DNA of 64,000 nt from Pogonophryne albipinna (Eukaryota > Chordata > Actinopteri > Perciformes > Artedidraconidae). The notes beneath the pieces were generated by a model. That model was given only the letters and a program-made list of their open reading frames with translations, did no database searches and was not told where the DNA came from. This document shows positions 35,831 to 49,365 of this stretch, piece by piece. A program made the translations under genes and the position numbers. Numbering within the stretch: position 1 is the first letter of the stretch; every line of letters starts with the position of its first letter. The DNA lies in contig CM053260.1 in the NCBI GenBank assembly GCA_028583405.1, positions 28,822,081 through 28,886,080 of the forward strand, written 5' to 3'.

Positions 35831-36680
35831 ACCTCTGGCCTCCAGTTAAAGTTTGTATGTGTCATTCTTGAAGACATGGACCAATAAACCTATTTTATTG
35901 TTAAATGTGGACTAGACAGTCTCTCCTTCATGACATCACACTGTTGTACTCTTAACAAATGACGATGAAGAAAGATAAAGAATAAAGAAAAAGCTAAACC
36001 TGGTTGTTTTTCTCCACTTCGCAAATCTGGTTACAAAAATTGTTCGATTGATTGACGTGTAAAAGGGTTTGTGAGGATTGTGGTTTCCGAAGCTCTTCTT
36101 CCTTTTCTGTATTGCCTCGTTACTGCTGCTGTGCAACATGAATTACCACAGAGTTATCAAATGATCTTGCAAAGCACGCACACACTTTGCTTTTGTGGTA
36201 CTAGAAGTAAGAGCAGATTGTTAACAACATTTAGCTAACATCAGTGTTTCTACCACCTTTCGAACAACTCTGGACCTGTTTGTGTGTCAGAAATGCATGA
36301 AAAGCTAGAGATTACTGTAAGGGGTAAATCCCTGCAGAGCATTAAAAAGGTCTGACTCACCAACATGAATCATCACAGCACAGGTCAGGAGAGGTGAAAG
36401 TAAAGAGGAGACGTTCATTTGTTTGGGACATTTAAACATCTGTGGTTGAATCCTCATTACAAAGACCCCTGAAATCTGTAAATTGAATTACAGAGCATCA
36501 TATTTGTTGCATTACAGCTCATGATGACGTGTAATTTAAGGTCTTTAATCTGAAATAGTCCCAAACAGATGCACATTTTCTCCTGTTTTTGTAAGATTTG
36601 CAAAAAATGACAGTGCCCAGTTTCTTCAAAACCATTACAGAGCCTTGGAAACTATGTATGTGTTCCAGTAGGAACCAAAG
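35831..36680. other. Intergenic, nothing recognised
   Basis: No family or exon identified. Confidence 0.4.
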
Positions 36681-36775
36681 GGCGGCTAATGTTGGGCTAT
36701 AAAGGAACTACAGCAGGGTCACATGACTTCACGTCCACACCGCTAAGCTAAAGGCGGCTAATCTTGGGCAATAGA
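36681..36775 (-). repeat. Isolated 72-bp monomer fragment (about 1.3 units)
   Basis: The same unit as the large arrays, opposite in orientation to 12429, with GGTCACATGACTTCACGT intact. It shows the monomer is dispersed. Confidence 0.88.
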
Positions 36776-37030
36776 GTGGTGAAGTCCCTCCTCTTCCGGG
36801 GGAGCTCCATGGGACCTTATTTCGGAAAAATTATGTATTGAAGTCAATGGAGAAAGAAAGATTATCTTTTGATCCCGTTTGAATTGTGCCACGAATTACA
36901 CATATGATGTTTGTCAATTTAAAAGATAATTTTGTAAGTAAAAAAAAGAAAAATGTGTCGTAAAACTTTGAAGTAACACATTTTTACACCCCCCCCAAGG
37001 CTACAAGGTTGGGAACCACTGATCTAAACA

Positions 37031-37267
37031 ATGACTGAGTCAACAGCGATAACTTTCGAGGGGTGGAGGTGTGCCCATTATTTTGAGTTCGTCCGAAGAA
37101 AGGACAGGAATGTGACGGTGAGGTGTAAACTGTGTCCAGGCCAGAAGCTTTTATCCACTGCTGCAAACACAACGTCAAACCTCAACAAGCACCTGCAAAG
37201 ACAACATGCTAACGTGAAGCTAATAGCTAAGGAGGACCTCCGACTCCAGAGTGAGGATGTCGAGTAA
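37031..37267 (+). pseudogene. BED-type zinc finger exon of a hAT transposase
   Basis: 78 codons from ATG 37031. WRCAHYFEFV, then C-x2-C (VRCKLCPG) and H-x4-H (NLNKHLQRQHANV) make a BED finger, the DNA-binding module at the N-terminus of many hAT transposases and ZBED proteins. A GTAAAG donor overlaps the end of the frame (37264-37269), so this may be a first coding exon. GGTTGGGAACCACTG just upstream (37006-37020) is a typical hAT terminal sequence. The catalytic part is not found nearby, so I treat it as a remnant. A domesticated exon is possible but unsupported. Confidence 0.65.
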
Positions 37268-39266
37268 AGTAACGAGTAAGTTGCGCCGCATGTGCGCTTC
37301 AGATGAGGCTCCCTCCGCAGTCCGCGTGATCTGCCTGTAGGGAGGGGCGGCCCTGCGAGTAAAGTAATATATAACTTGAGTAACGACCCCATCTCTGTTC
37401 CTCAGGTTCACTTTCATTGCTTCTGGTTTTTATCTGTGTTTTATTACTTGAACATATTTAGCAGACGCTTTTATCCAAAGCAACTTAGATACACTCATAC
37501 CGTAGAATGCCTACAGGAGGAATTTAGGCTTAACTATATTGCCCTAACCCCCAGAGTTACATCTGCCCTTATTACTCTGAAGGCCAGCAACAAAACACTG
37601 ATAGATAGAAATAACTTTTGGAGTCTCCAGAGTAAAAGTCCTGTGTTCAGCTCTCGTTCTTACTACTGTCCAATGCTTCAAATCTGTTTTAGTGACGTCC
37701 CATTGGAAACAGTACATGCCTGATGCTTCTCATAAAGCGTAGTATGTTTCTCCAACATTAGAAACCCAAGTCTACCTATCTAAATGCAGAAAACAGTGCC
37801 GTGTTGCTCTTCTGGAGCTAGAGCCGGTGGTCCTCAGCTCCCCTCTGAGCACATCTGATTAGCACAGAAGCTAATGGCCTCTTAACATCAACAATGGCAG
37901 CACAAACCCCCAGGGTCTTCATTCATTTCAATGACAGCACTGTATTAGTGCCGCAGGGGTTATTCCAGGGGGTTCCTGGAAAAACAAAGACTCAGTAAAG
38001 AATGCCGGGTAGTTAGGAGTTACAAAGTGGGATTATCTGCGGGTTGGAAAGTGCTGAGAAACACAGGAGTATTAATGATGCTTTTTGTTCTCACCATCAC
38101 TTCTACATACTTCAGCTGCAAGTGGCTCCAAACACTACAATCCCCATGAGCCTCAACGGCTGTGTGTGTAGAGGAGAAGCCTGTAAGAAACACTGGATCG
38201 TTAGTACATTCAGATTAATGTCTTTGGGAAAGAATCTGAAAGTTACGGACGAGGATGGAAAACTGATTTTGAAATCTGACCAAAAGTTCTGTATTTGAGT
38301 TTGGAGAAAACAATACTTTTGTCAGATCAAAAATGTGTGCAAACCTCTTCTGTAGAAAAACATCAGGCACACAATAGAGTTTTAATACAGTTTGATTGGT
38401 CTTTTCTTAATTCAGTTAACTCTTTTTCTCCTCTGTCTTTCATGGTGGTGTTTGGTGCATAGTGTTTTCCTATAAACTCTCTTAAATAAATAAAACGCGG
38501 TTTAGTTTTTACATTTTGGATGTACTACTGCTGACCAGACCTTCGCATTAACACCTTACATGTTAGTGGTTTCCCTTAACAACGCAATCATTCTGGAGTG
38601 TTGGATATTTTGTTTATTACAAATTCAACAATTTCATCGTTGTACCTTCAATCTAAATGTATTTGTTATGTCTACTCTATGCTATTTTAAGTTTGTTTTT
38701 AACTGGTAACTGTATTCTGTGTGATATAAAGTGAACTGAACTTATTGTATGAAAGCTGCTATACGAATAAAGATTAATATTATTATTAATAACCCAACCT
38801 ATTAGAATGTATCGGTTGGGCCATTTGCGTAGTGTTTTTGAATAAAAACAGATTGACCTCTGAACTTTAGTGGAGTAGAAGTATAAAGTAACACACAAAT
38901 GGAAATACAGGTGCTCAAAGTCGCTTTACAGAATTGTACTTAAAGCCAGTACTTGAGTAAATGTACTTAGTTACTTCACACTTCTGAGTCTCAGTGTTTT
39001 TTGCTCAAACGTTGGTAGTTGACGCCCTGTTTTTGTGCATCTGGCAGCTCTGGAGCGGGGGAGGGAGTTTTACCCCCGAAGCAATACGAATAAAGACCCT
39101 GGTTCCATCTGAGAGGAAACCCCCGACTCAGCCCTCCCCTACACTTCCAGGAGACAATACAACCATCACATGAGAGGAGGGGAGCAATGCATTCAATTGT
39201 TGCTGTAATTACTAAGGACTGTTATCTGATTAATGGGGCAGCTTCAGTCCGTCTGTCATGTTTTGA
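37268..39266. other. Intergenic, scattered repeat fragments
   Basis: TTAGCAGACGCTTTTATCCA (about 37459) is a motif found in many fish interspersed repeats. CAGTACTTGAGTAAATGTAC at about 38948 belongs to the same motif group as the 33-bp minisatellites. No gene is supported. Confidence 0.4.
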
Positions 39267-39489
39267 CCAACCGTCCCTCTTAGATAGATAGATATATACT
39301 TAGTACTTAATTATTAATACTTAATACTGCAGACAGTTTGCACAATAACCAATGCAAGGTAATACTCTTCTATCATACATGTACATCGTTTACTTATACC
39401 TGCATTTCATTGCACCGTTTTTTCACTCCTATTTTCTTCATTGCAGTATTTTACTTCCTTTCTTCTTTATGCTTCCTAAGTCCTTTTAA

Positions 39490-40107
<618 letters not shown>

Positions 40108-40861
40108 TTAACTATATTGTATGTTGCTCTGTTTTCAAGGCCTAGGTCTTAAGATTTACTGACTTTATTGAAGGCAGGAATCTCACTTCATAAGACATAT
40201 ATGGTTCTCTGGTCTGATCTGAACCGCTGATTCTTAGCATTGAAATCGTCTGAGACCTCTGAACAGAAATGATGGGTAGCTCTTTCCTCTTGCATCCTGT
40301 TTTGCGTGTTACACGAGCAAACCTGCTTCATTCCTGTGGCTTAAGCATTAAGAGAACTGTTGTGGTTGGAAAGCCACAAGTCAGACACCCTTACTAAAAC
40401 AGCTGTACAAATGTCTAATCATAGTTTCAAAAAGTCTTGACTGAATTGTTGACTCCTTGAGAAATGCTGTGGTTTTCAGGGATGTTTAATAAAGCTGGAA
40501 AATCTCAAACGCCCTTAAACACAAAACAAATTGGCGAATTGAAGAACGACCATCAAGTTGTGAAACATTTGAGGTGACGTTTTCCTTAGAAGACAAAAAA
40601 TACTTCAAAACCAGCTGATTTTCTTTAACACTTTACAGCAGATAAAAGAAATACATCAGCCCTAAATGATTTGTTATCCTATCAGATACTTCCTCTATGT
40701 AACAGCGGAAAGCTTAATGTTAGAAACAACATGTATTTAATCCAGAATCACAGAAAGTCTAACGAACACAGATCATGTTTTCTCAATGCTGAATGTGTTT
40801 GGAAATTATGGTTGCAGAAATTAGGGATTAGTTTTGTATTTTTTCTTATTGTCTTAGATAA

Positions 40862-41560
40862 AGTTAAGATGGTAGGCAACTATTTAAGACATTATTATTA
40901 AACCTATGTTTCAAAAAGCCAGCAAAATACCTTGACTACTTTGGAGCCATTGTCCCGGAAATAAGTGCTTTCGATTTTCTAATTTGAAGAAAGCCAGATG
41001 TTAAATGGATGTTTCGCCCAATTGAAAAGGGTTAAAGTTAAGATGGTAGGCACTTATTTTAAGACATTATTCATTAACCTATGTTTCAAAATACCCGGTT
41101 ACTTCTGAGGGATTTTTCCCGGGAAATAATTGCAATTTTTTACTTTTCAAACTGAAGAAAGTCGGATGCTAAAGGGGAGTTTTGTCCAATTAAAAAGGGG
41201 CTAAGGTGAAGATGGTAGGCAACTATTTAAGACATTATTCATAAACGTATGTTTCAAAAAGCTAACAAAACACCTTGACTACTTTGGAGCCATTGTCCCG
41301 GAGCTAAGGGCACGTTTTCACTTTTCAAATTGAAAAAAGACAGATGTTAAATGGAAGTTTTGTCCAATTGAAAGGGGTTAAAGTTAAGGATGGTAGACAC
41401 TTATTTTAAGACATTATTCATAAACCTATGTTTCAAAAAGACGGCCATATCCCGTGACTACTCTCTGACTCATTGATCCTGGGAGATGAATGCAGATTGG
41501 AAACTTTTACACCCAAATAAAACAGATGTTAGTGGAGTTCTCTTTCTAATTGTAAAAGGC
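40862..41560. repeat. Degenerate tandem repeat, about 175-bp unit, four copies
   Basis: AAGATGGTAGGCA-type unit starts recur near 40863, 41037, 41208 and 41393, each followed by TATTTNAAGACATTATT, CCTATGTTTCAAAA, a CCCGG block and CCAATTGAAAAGGG. Mirrored in the right arm at 61700-62400. Confidence 0.85.
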
Positions 41561-42524
41561 TAAAGCAGGGAACACATGATGGATAAACCCATTTCTAAAA
41601 ACCCTGTGAAAGTGATATTTAACAGCGAGGAGGAGGGGACTGTCTCCGGTCAGTTTAATCTCTGAAACTGAAAGAGAAGCAGGCACTAATGAGGGCTAAC
41701 GAGGGGCCTTCGGGGGTTTTAGACCTCCTCTCTGCGTTTTACGACGAGGCTCCAAACAAATGCTCAGATTGGAGGTTTTTGCGCGAGTCGACCATGGAGT
41801 CGACCTGTCACATAACTTCTGTTGCCATCATTTCTGATGCTCTTTAAATAACTCTGTGTGTACCTGCAGGGTATGAATCACCTGGTGAGCGTTTAAGAAG
41901 AAAAACAAGAATATGACTGCATGCAGTTATTTTAATTTTATGACTACAATTATGACTATTTTAAATGATTGCTGACCATTTTCCTTTCTGTACAAGGAAG
42001 ATTTTTACATATCTTCCAGAAAAGCAATGAAATCAATGGCGTTAAACTTGATAGATATAAAGAATTCTTGACTAAATATATTTGTATTTGTCCATTTTAC
42101 TGGATTTGTTTTTATTTCTCAGAAACTAATTTAGAAACGGTTTGAATTGTGACATATTCCCTCAACTTCCCCTACATTTATTTACTTAAATAACTTATAT
42201 TTAAATTGTATCAAAGAAAAAAGATTAAATAATATTAGTACAAATTGAAATGTTGTTTATTTCTAAAAAAACCTTCTGCTGTTGCTATAGCCAAGATTCT
42301 TTCACATAGTGATCAATAAAGTTTCTCTACATATATCGTTGAAGACAGAAGGATACAAAAATGTCACTAAACCAACCAGAATCCACTTTTAATAAAGCAT
42401 AATTAAACATTTTAAAACAGGACATAATGAGATCTTAGTCCCCTCTGCGTATCACAGCGCTTTGAGCACTTAAGCGCTAAATTAAATACCATTAATTATT
42501 TAAATAGGACATAAAAGGAGCCTA

Positions 42525-42735
42525 TATTCCCTGCAGGTCTAAACCCATAAGACTGTTAAACACCTGAACTCTTGAAAGAACATCCATAACATCTGTTTGT
42601 GACTTACAAATTATTATATCATTTTCCAATTACTTGTAGATAGACTCTCCTTGCACAATTCTGTTTTATTATCTTGCCCTGTTGACATTTTTACACATGA
42701 CACTAAAAGCCTTGACACTTGAAAGTTATTTAGGA
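42525..42735. repeat. LINE/SINE 3' region, reverse orientation
   Basis: CATAAGACTGTTAAACACCT … GACTCTCCTTGCACAATTCTG, the reverse of wording at 30001-30100 and 33090. Mirrored at about 60520-60730. Confidence 0.5.
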
Positions 42736-43099
42736 CAGAAGCTGCAGGGTAAATGAAGGGACAGAAGATTCTCTGTTAAGACGTGCAGCATTCTGAGGAA
42801 ACGTGTGGACAGGTTCGGGTCGTCTGTTGCTTCCAGGAGTTCCTGCAGAGTTTCTCTCCGAGGTATTTGTGCTCGGGGAGGTGAGCAGATGGAGATAATT
42901 GTGTGTGTAAGTCATCCGTCAGGTAAACGAGAGCTTTCAAAACAAAATGCTACTTTGAGGTAGCCCTAAGTGCAGCTGGTTCACTCACTTTCACACAATT
43001 AATATATGACCCAAAGTTATTTAGAAACACTGATTTGGATTTGTCTTTTTTTTAAAAGGCACAATGACATGTTATATTTAACTGCAAAACACTTTCAAC

Positions 43100-43512
43100 T
43101 CATTTAAATGTGGGAGATGTGATCTTTATTTGATTCCTTATTCTGCTTTATGGGGTTTACCCTTTCCTTTAGTGTTTTTTTATAGGTCTTAGTGCATGTC
43201 AATGGTCTGAAAAAGCTAAAATCCCTGTGTCCCCTCCCCTGAAACGCCTCCATTGGACTCCTTTGTGAACTTTACGTTATTAGACTCCATATTGACATCA
43301 CTTTGTAACACTTGCACTCCTATTGGCCAGCGCTCCAACACATTGTACGTGTTGGGCTAAGGGGCGGGACATCTCTAAGCGGTTGACCAATCACAACAGA
43401 GCCGGCCAGCTAACCAATCAGAGCAGACTGGGCTCTGGTTTCAGACAGAGGGTGAAAGGAAGTGCTGCAGCACAGACAGTATGAGAAAAACAAAGAGCTT
43501 TTTGAACATTAA
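43100..43512 (+). repeat. Interspersed fish repeat leading into the satellite
   Basis: Contains two inverted-CCAAT-type patches (GACCAATCACAAC, AACCAATCAGAGC) and GAGCTTTTTGAACATTAAAG at its end. I recall this block as widely dispersed in percomorph fish. The last bases resemble the edge of the 57-bp satellite unit. Mirrored at 59738-60150. Confidence 0.55.
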
Positions 43513-43515
43513 AGC

Positions 43516-46385
43516 ATGGAGACACTACATACTGATATACACCTGAACATCAGCAGGAGAGGACTCTTTAAAGTAGAGACACTACATACTGATATACACC
43601 TGAACATCAGCAGGAGAGGACTCTTTAAAGTAGAGACACTACATACTGATATACACCTGAACATCAGCAGGAGAGGACTCTTTAAAGTAGAGACACTACA
43701 TACTGATATACACCTGAACATCAGCAGGAGAGGACTCTTTAAAGTAGAGACACTACATACTGATATACACCTGAACATCAGCAGGAGAGGACTCTTTAAA
43801 GTAGAGACACTACATACTGATATACACCTGAACATCAGCAGGAGAGGACTCTTTAAAATAGAGACACTACATACTGATATACACCTGAACATCAGCAGGA
43901 GAGGACTCTTTAAAGTAGAGACACTACATACTGATATACACCTGAACATCAGCAGGAGAGGACTCTTTAAAGTAGAGACACTACATACTGATATACACCT
44001 GAACATCAGCAGGAGAGGACTCTTTAAAATAGAGACACTACATACTGATATACACCTGAACATCAGCAGGAGAGGACTCTTTAAAGTAGAGACACTACAT
44101 ACTGATATACACCTGAACATCAGCAGGAGAGGACTCTTTAAAGTAGAGACACTACATACTGATATACACCTGAACATCAGCAGGAGAGGACTCTTTAAAG
44201 TAGAGACACTACATACTGATATACACCTGAACATCAGCAGGAGAGGACTCTTTAAAGTAGAGACACTACATACTGATATACACCTGAACATCAGCAGGAG
44301 AGGACTCTTTAAAGTAGAGACACTACATACTGATATACACCTGAACATCAGCAGGAGAGGACTCTTTAAAGTAGAGACACTACATACTGATATACACCTG
44401 AACATCAGCAGGAGAGGACTCTTTAAAATAGAGACACTACATACTGATATACACCTGAACATCAGCAGGAGAGGACTCTTTAAAGTAGAGACACTACATA
44501 CTGATATACACCTGAACATCAGCAGGAGAGGACTCTTTAAAGTAGAGACACTACATACTGATATACACCTGAACATCAGCAGGAGAGGACTCTTTAAAAT
44601 AGAGACACTACATACTGATATACACCTGAACATCAGCAGGAGAGGACTCTTTAAAGTAGAGACACTACATACTGATATACACCTGAACATCAGCAGGAGA
44701 GGACTCTTTAAAGTAGAGACACTACATACTGATATACACCTGAACATCAGCAGGAGAGGACTCTTTAAAGTAGAGACACTACATACTGATATACACCTGA
44801 ACATCAGCAGGAGAGGACTCTTTAAAGTAGAGACACTACATACTGATATACACCTGAACATCAGCAGGAGAGGACTCTTTAAAATAGAGACACTACATAC
44901 TGATATACACCTGAACATCAGCAGGAGAGGACTCTTTAAAGTAGAGACACTACATACTGATATACACCTGAACATCAGCAGGAGAGGACTCTTTAAAGTA
45001 GAGACACTACATACTGATATACACCTGAACATCAGCAGGAGAGGACTCTTTAAAGTAGAGACACTGCATACTGATATACACCTGAACATCAGCAGGAGAG
45101 GACTCTTTAAAGTGGAGACACTACATACTGATATACACCTGAACATCAGCAGGAGAGGACTCTTTAAAGTAGAGACACTACATACTGATATACACCTGAA
45201 CATCAGCAGGAGAGGACTCTTTAAAGTAGAGACACTACATACTGATATACACCTGAACATCAGCAGGAGAGGACTCTTTAAAGTAGAGACACTACATACT
45301 GATATACACCTGAACATCAGCAGGAGAGGACTCTTTAAAGTAGAGACAGCACATACTGATATACACCTGAACATCAGCAGGAGAGGACTCTTTAAAGTAG
45401 AGACACTACATACTGATATACACCTGAACATCAGCAGGAGAGGACTCTTTAAAGTAGAGACACTACATACTGATATACACCTGAACATCAGCAGGAGAGG
45501 ACTCTTTAAAGTAGAGACACTACATACTGATATACACCTGAACATCAGCAGGAGAGGACTCTTTAAAGTAGAGACACTACATACTGATATACACCTGAAC
45601 ATCAGGAGGAGAGGACTCTTTAAAGTAGAGACACTACATACTGATATACACCTGAACATCAGCAGGAGAGGACTCTTTAAAGTAGAGACACTACATACTG
45701 ATATACACCTGAACATCAGCAGGAGAGGACTCTTTAAAGTAGAGACAGTACATACTGATATACACCTGAACATCAGGAGGAGAGGACTCTTTAAAGTAGA
45801 GACACTACATACTGATATACACCTGCACATCAGCAGGAGAGGACTCTTTAAAGTAGAGACACTACATACTGATATACACCTGAACATCAGCAGGAGAGGA
45901 CTCTTTAAAGTAGAGACACAACATACTGATATACACCTGAACATCAGCAGGAGAGGACTCTTTAAAGTAGAGACACTACATACTGATATGCACCTGAACA
46001 TCAGCAGGAGAGGACTCTTTAAAGTAGAGACACTACATACTGATATACACCTGAACATCAGCAGGAGAGGACTCTTTAAAGTAGAGACACTACATACTGA
46101 TATACACCTGAACATCAGCAGGAGAGGACTCTTTAAAGTAGAGACACTAAAGACTGATATGCACCTGAACATCAGCAGGAGAGGACTCTTTAAAGTAGAG
46201 ACACTACATACTGATATGCAGCTGAACATCAGCAGGAGAGGACTCTTTAAAGTAGAGACACTACATACTGATATGCACCTGAACATCAGCAGGAGAGGAC
46301 TCTTTAAAGTAGAGACACTACATACTGATATGCACCTGAACATCAGCAGGAGAGGACTCTTTAAAGTAGAGACACTAAATATACC
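43516..46385 (+). repeat. 57-bp satellite array, about 50 units
   Basis: Unit GTAGAGACACTACATACTGA … GACTCTTTAAA. The period is 57 (19 codons) and the unit has no stop in one frame on each strand, so frames of 957 (+) and 987 (-) codons run through it automatically. Units are almost identical. Variants AAAATAGAG occur at units 6, 9, 16, 19 and 24, and GATATGCACCTG variants cluster at the distal end. I treat it as non-coding. Confidence 0.95.
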
Positions 46386-46707
46386 ATAATAAATATGTTT
46401 TTTTTTATATTTTAGTTCGCGTTGTGCAATAAATGCTTGATACAGCATTAGCAAAAGCTCCTGATTCATCATCTGACTTCACGCAATGCATCATGGGATA
46501 CTAAATTCAATTCTTTATCTAAGGACCATTGACATCAGAAAATCCCCTCCACCTTGCCATTGTTTGCATGCTAATATTATAATTAAGGCCAAAGCTCAAA
46601 GCCATTTGACTCATATTGTGCATTTATTTTCCTTTTGTCTTTCTTCACTTACCTCTGTTTGTCTGCTGCAAAATGACAGTTAACAGTAAAGGGACCCCTC
46701 ACCACAT
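46386..46707. other. Intergenic, nothing recognised
   Basis: AT-rich flank of the satellite; no gene. Confidence 0.4.
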
Positions 46708-46832
<125 letters not shown>

Positions 46833-46899
46833 CACCTCTTTTTATTGTAAAACTTGAAGGGCTGACGGGAACTTAAATACAGAACTGAAAGTGGGCTTC

Positions 46900-46901
<2 letters not shown>

Positions 46902-46979
<78 letters not shown>
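46902..46979. repeat. (GT)n microsatellite
   Basis: GT run 70 bp after a CA run, so the two can pair as an inverted repeat. Confidence 0.97.
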
Positions 46980-46980
<1 letters not shown>

Positions 46981-46982
<2 letters not shown>

Positions 46983-47387
46983 AGGAAGTCAGCAAGGTTG
47001 ACTACAAACTAACGGATGGGGGTCGTGTGTTAATGTTAACGGCCCCTTTCACACAGCAATCCTATTATTCGTGTCAATGAGACGAGCGTTGATGCAGACT
47101 CAGACGCTTATCACTGCTTTCAAATTTGAGGCTAACAAACCAAAAGGCAGAGGCTTTAGTGAAAGTGCCAACAATTGCAGTTCATCAATGGTTCAAAGGA
47201 AGTCAATCTCCATAGACTCCAATGTTAAAATACTCTTGAATATTGCTGTTGTGGGGGGTGTCGCTTCAACATCTGTCTGCTTTGATGACCATGCCTACAA
47301 AGAGTTTACAGTGATGATGTACTTTTGGAGATTCTGAAGGCAGAATCTCCCTGGAAAAAAGCCAATGGGATTTCTCCATCAGCAGGA
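46981..47387. other. Intergenic, possible interspersed repeat
   Basis: GCCAATGGGATTTCTCC at 47361 resembles a phrase near 26418 (AGCCAATGGGATT). No gene is supported. Confidence 0.35.
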
Positions 47388-49284
47388 TCATCTCCACATA
47401 TTAACACCACTTCATGATTTCTGAAGGAAAAAGCTAGGTTATAAAGGAACTACAGCACGGTCACATGACTTCACGTCACCACCGCTAAGCTAAAGGAGGC
47501 TAATGTTGGGCTATAAAGGAATTACAGCACGGTCACATGACTTCACGCCAGAGTCCTGCACGGGTCTGATTTTCAAGACCCGCTCCCGCCCGCACCCGCG
47601 ACGTGCAATACCGAACCCGCCCCGCTACCCGCACATATTGCCAATTAGTTCCGCGACCCGACCCGTCGGCACAAGATCCGCAACCCGACCCGAACCCGCA
47701 TAGCCTAGGAGCAGTGAAAACGTGCAATTATTAACACACGCATTTGCATATTTGTCTCAAAAAGCGTGGGATGTTGGTTATTGTCTCCATCTAGGATGAC
47801 ACCAAAAGCCTCCCAGACGTTGGATTTCGCTCTTGAGGAAGTGTTATTGAAAATGCTGTATTCCCCGCTTGAGAGCTTCACCTCAGCCATTTCGAATGTG
47901 GCGCGCTCAGCAGCAGACTGATGCGCTGCAGAGGTTATGATTATGCGCGGTCCCGCGGGGGAGAGGTCTGAGGATTTAAACATTAAACTAAATTATTATT
48001 ATTTTAATATATTCATTATGCAACACCCGCGACCCGACCCGCATCATCTTTGTTTACCCAGAACCGAACCCGGAAAAAAGCGTTTGAAAAAATATCACCC
48101 GCGAATCACCTTTTTTGCGGGTCACCCGTCGGGTACCCGACCCGATGCAGGACTCTGCTTCACGCCACCACCGCTGAGCTAAATGAGGCTAATGTTGGGC
48201 TATAAAGGAACTACAGCACGGTCACATGACTTCACGTCACCACCGCTAAGCTAAATGAGGCTAATGTTGGGCTATAAAGGAACTACAGCGCGGTCACATG
48301 ACTTCACGTCACCACCGCTGAGCTAAATGAGGCTAATGTTGGGCTGTAAAGGAACTACAGCACGGTCACATGACTTCACGTCACCACCGCTAAGCTAAAT
48401 GAGGCTAATGTTGGGCTATGAAGGAACTACAGCACGGTCACATGACTTCACGTCACCACCGCTAAGCTAAAGGTGGCTAATGTTGGGCTATGAAGGAACT
48501 ACAGCACGGTCACATGACTTCACGTCACCACCGCTAAGCTAAATGAGGCTAATGTTGAGCTATAAAGGAACTACAGCACGGTCACATGACTTCACGTCAC
48601 CACCGCTAAGCTAAATGAGGCTAATGTTGGGCTATGAAGGAACTACAGCACGGTCACATGACTTCACGTCACCACCGCTAAGCTAAATGAGGCTAATGTT
48701 GAGCTATAAAGGAACTACAGCACGGTCACATGACTTCACGTCACCACTGCTAAGCTAAATGAGGCTAATGTTGGGCTATAAGGAACTACAGCGCGGTCAC
48801 ATGACTTCACGTCACCACCGCTAAGCTAAAGGTGGCTAATGTTGAGCTATAAGGAACTACAGCACGGTCACATGACTTCACGTCACCACCGCTAAGCTAA
48901 AGGTGGCTAATGTTGAGCTATAAAGGAACTACAGCACGGTCACATGACTTCACGTCACCACCGCTAAGCGAAAGGTGGCTAATGTTGGGCTATAAAGGAA
49001 CTACAGCACGGTCATATGACTTCACGTCACCACCGCTAAGCGAAAGGTGGCTAATGTTGGGCTATAAAGGAACTACAGCACGGTCACATGACTTCACGTC
49101 ACCACCGCTAAGCTAAAGGTGGCTAATGTTGAGCTATAAAGGAACTACAGCACGGTCACATGACTTCACGTCACCACCGCTAAGCGAAAGGTGGCTAATG
49201 TTGGGCTATAAAGGAACTACAGCACGGTCACATGACTTCACGTCACCACCGCTAAGCGAAAGGTGGCTAATGTTGGGCATGATG
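47388..49284 (-). repeat. 72-bp tandem array plus LINE leader, minus-strand orientation
   Basis: About 17 units of the 72-mer at 47434-49284, opposite in orientation to the array at 12429. The leader (47388-47434, minus-strand …TATGTGGAGATGATCCTGCT) lies at its left edge. The outer edge at 49285-49340 (GATGATGTTTAGTCGTCTAA) matches the reverse of 12385-12428. A hAT MITE splits the second unit. Confidence 0.9.
47549..48157. mobile_element. hAT-like MITE, 609 bp, 8-bp TSD CTTCACGC
   Basis: Ends CAGAGTCCTGCACGGGTC and GACCCGATGCAGGACTCTG; exact CTTCACGC at 47541-47548 and 48158-48165. Parts are rich in CCCGACCCG. No transposase. Confidence 0.93.
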
Positions 49285-49365
49285 ATGTTTAGTCGTCTAA
49301 TTCAGACACTTGTTTACAACCGCCGCTTTTAAGCAGATCAGTGCTGCATGGTTTCACTGACCTTG

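Noticed and set aside
43509..46472. Minus-strand 987-codon frame repeating STLKSPLLLMFRCISVCSV
   Set aside because: It is the antisense of the 57-bp satellite; a stop-free unit with a period of three-fold length opens frames on both strands. No splice, promoter or domain evidence.
47503..48182. Arg/Pro-rich frames near 47.5-48.2 kb
   Set aside because: They lie within the CCCGACCCG-rich hAT MITE.
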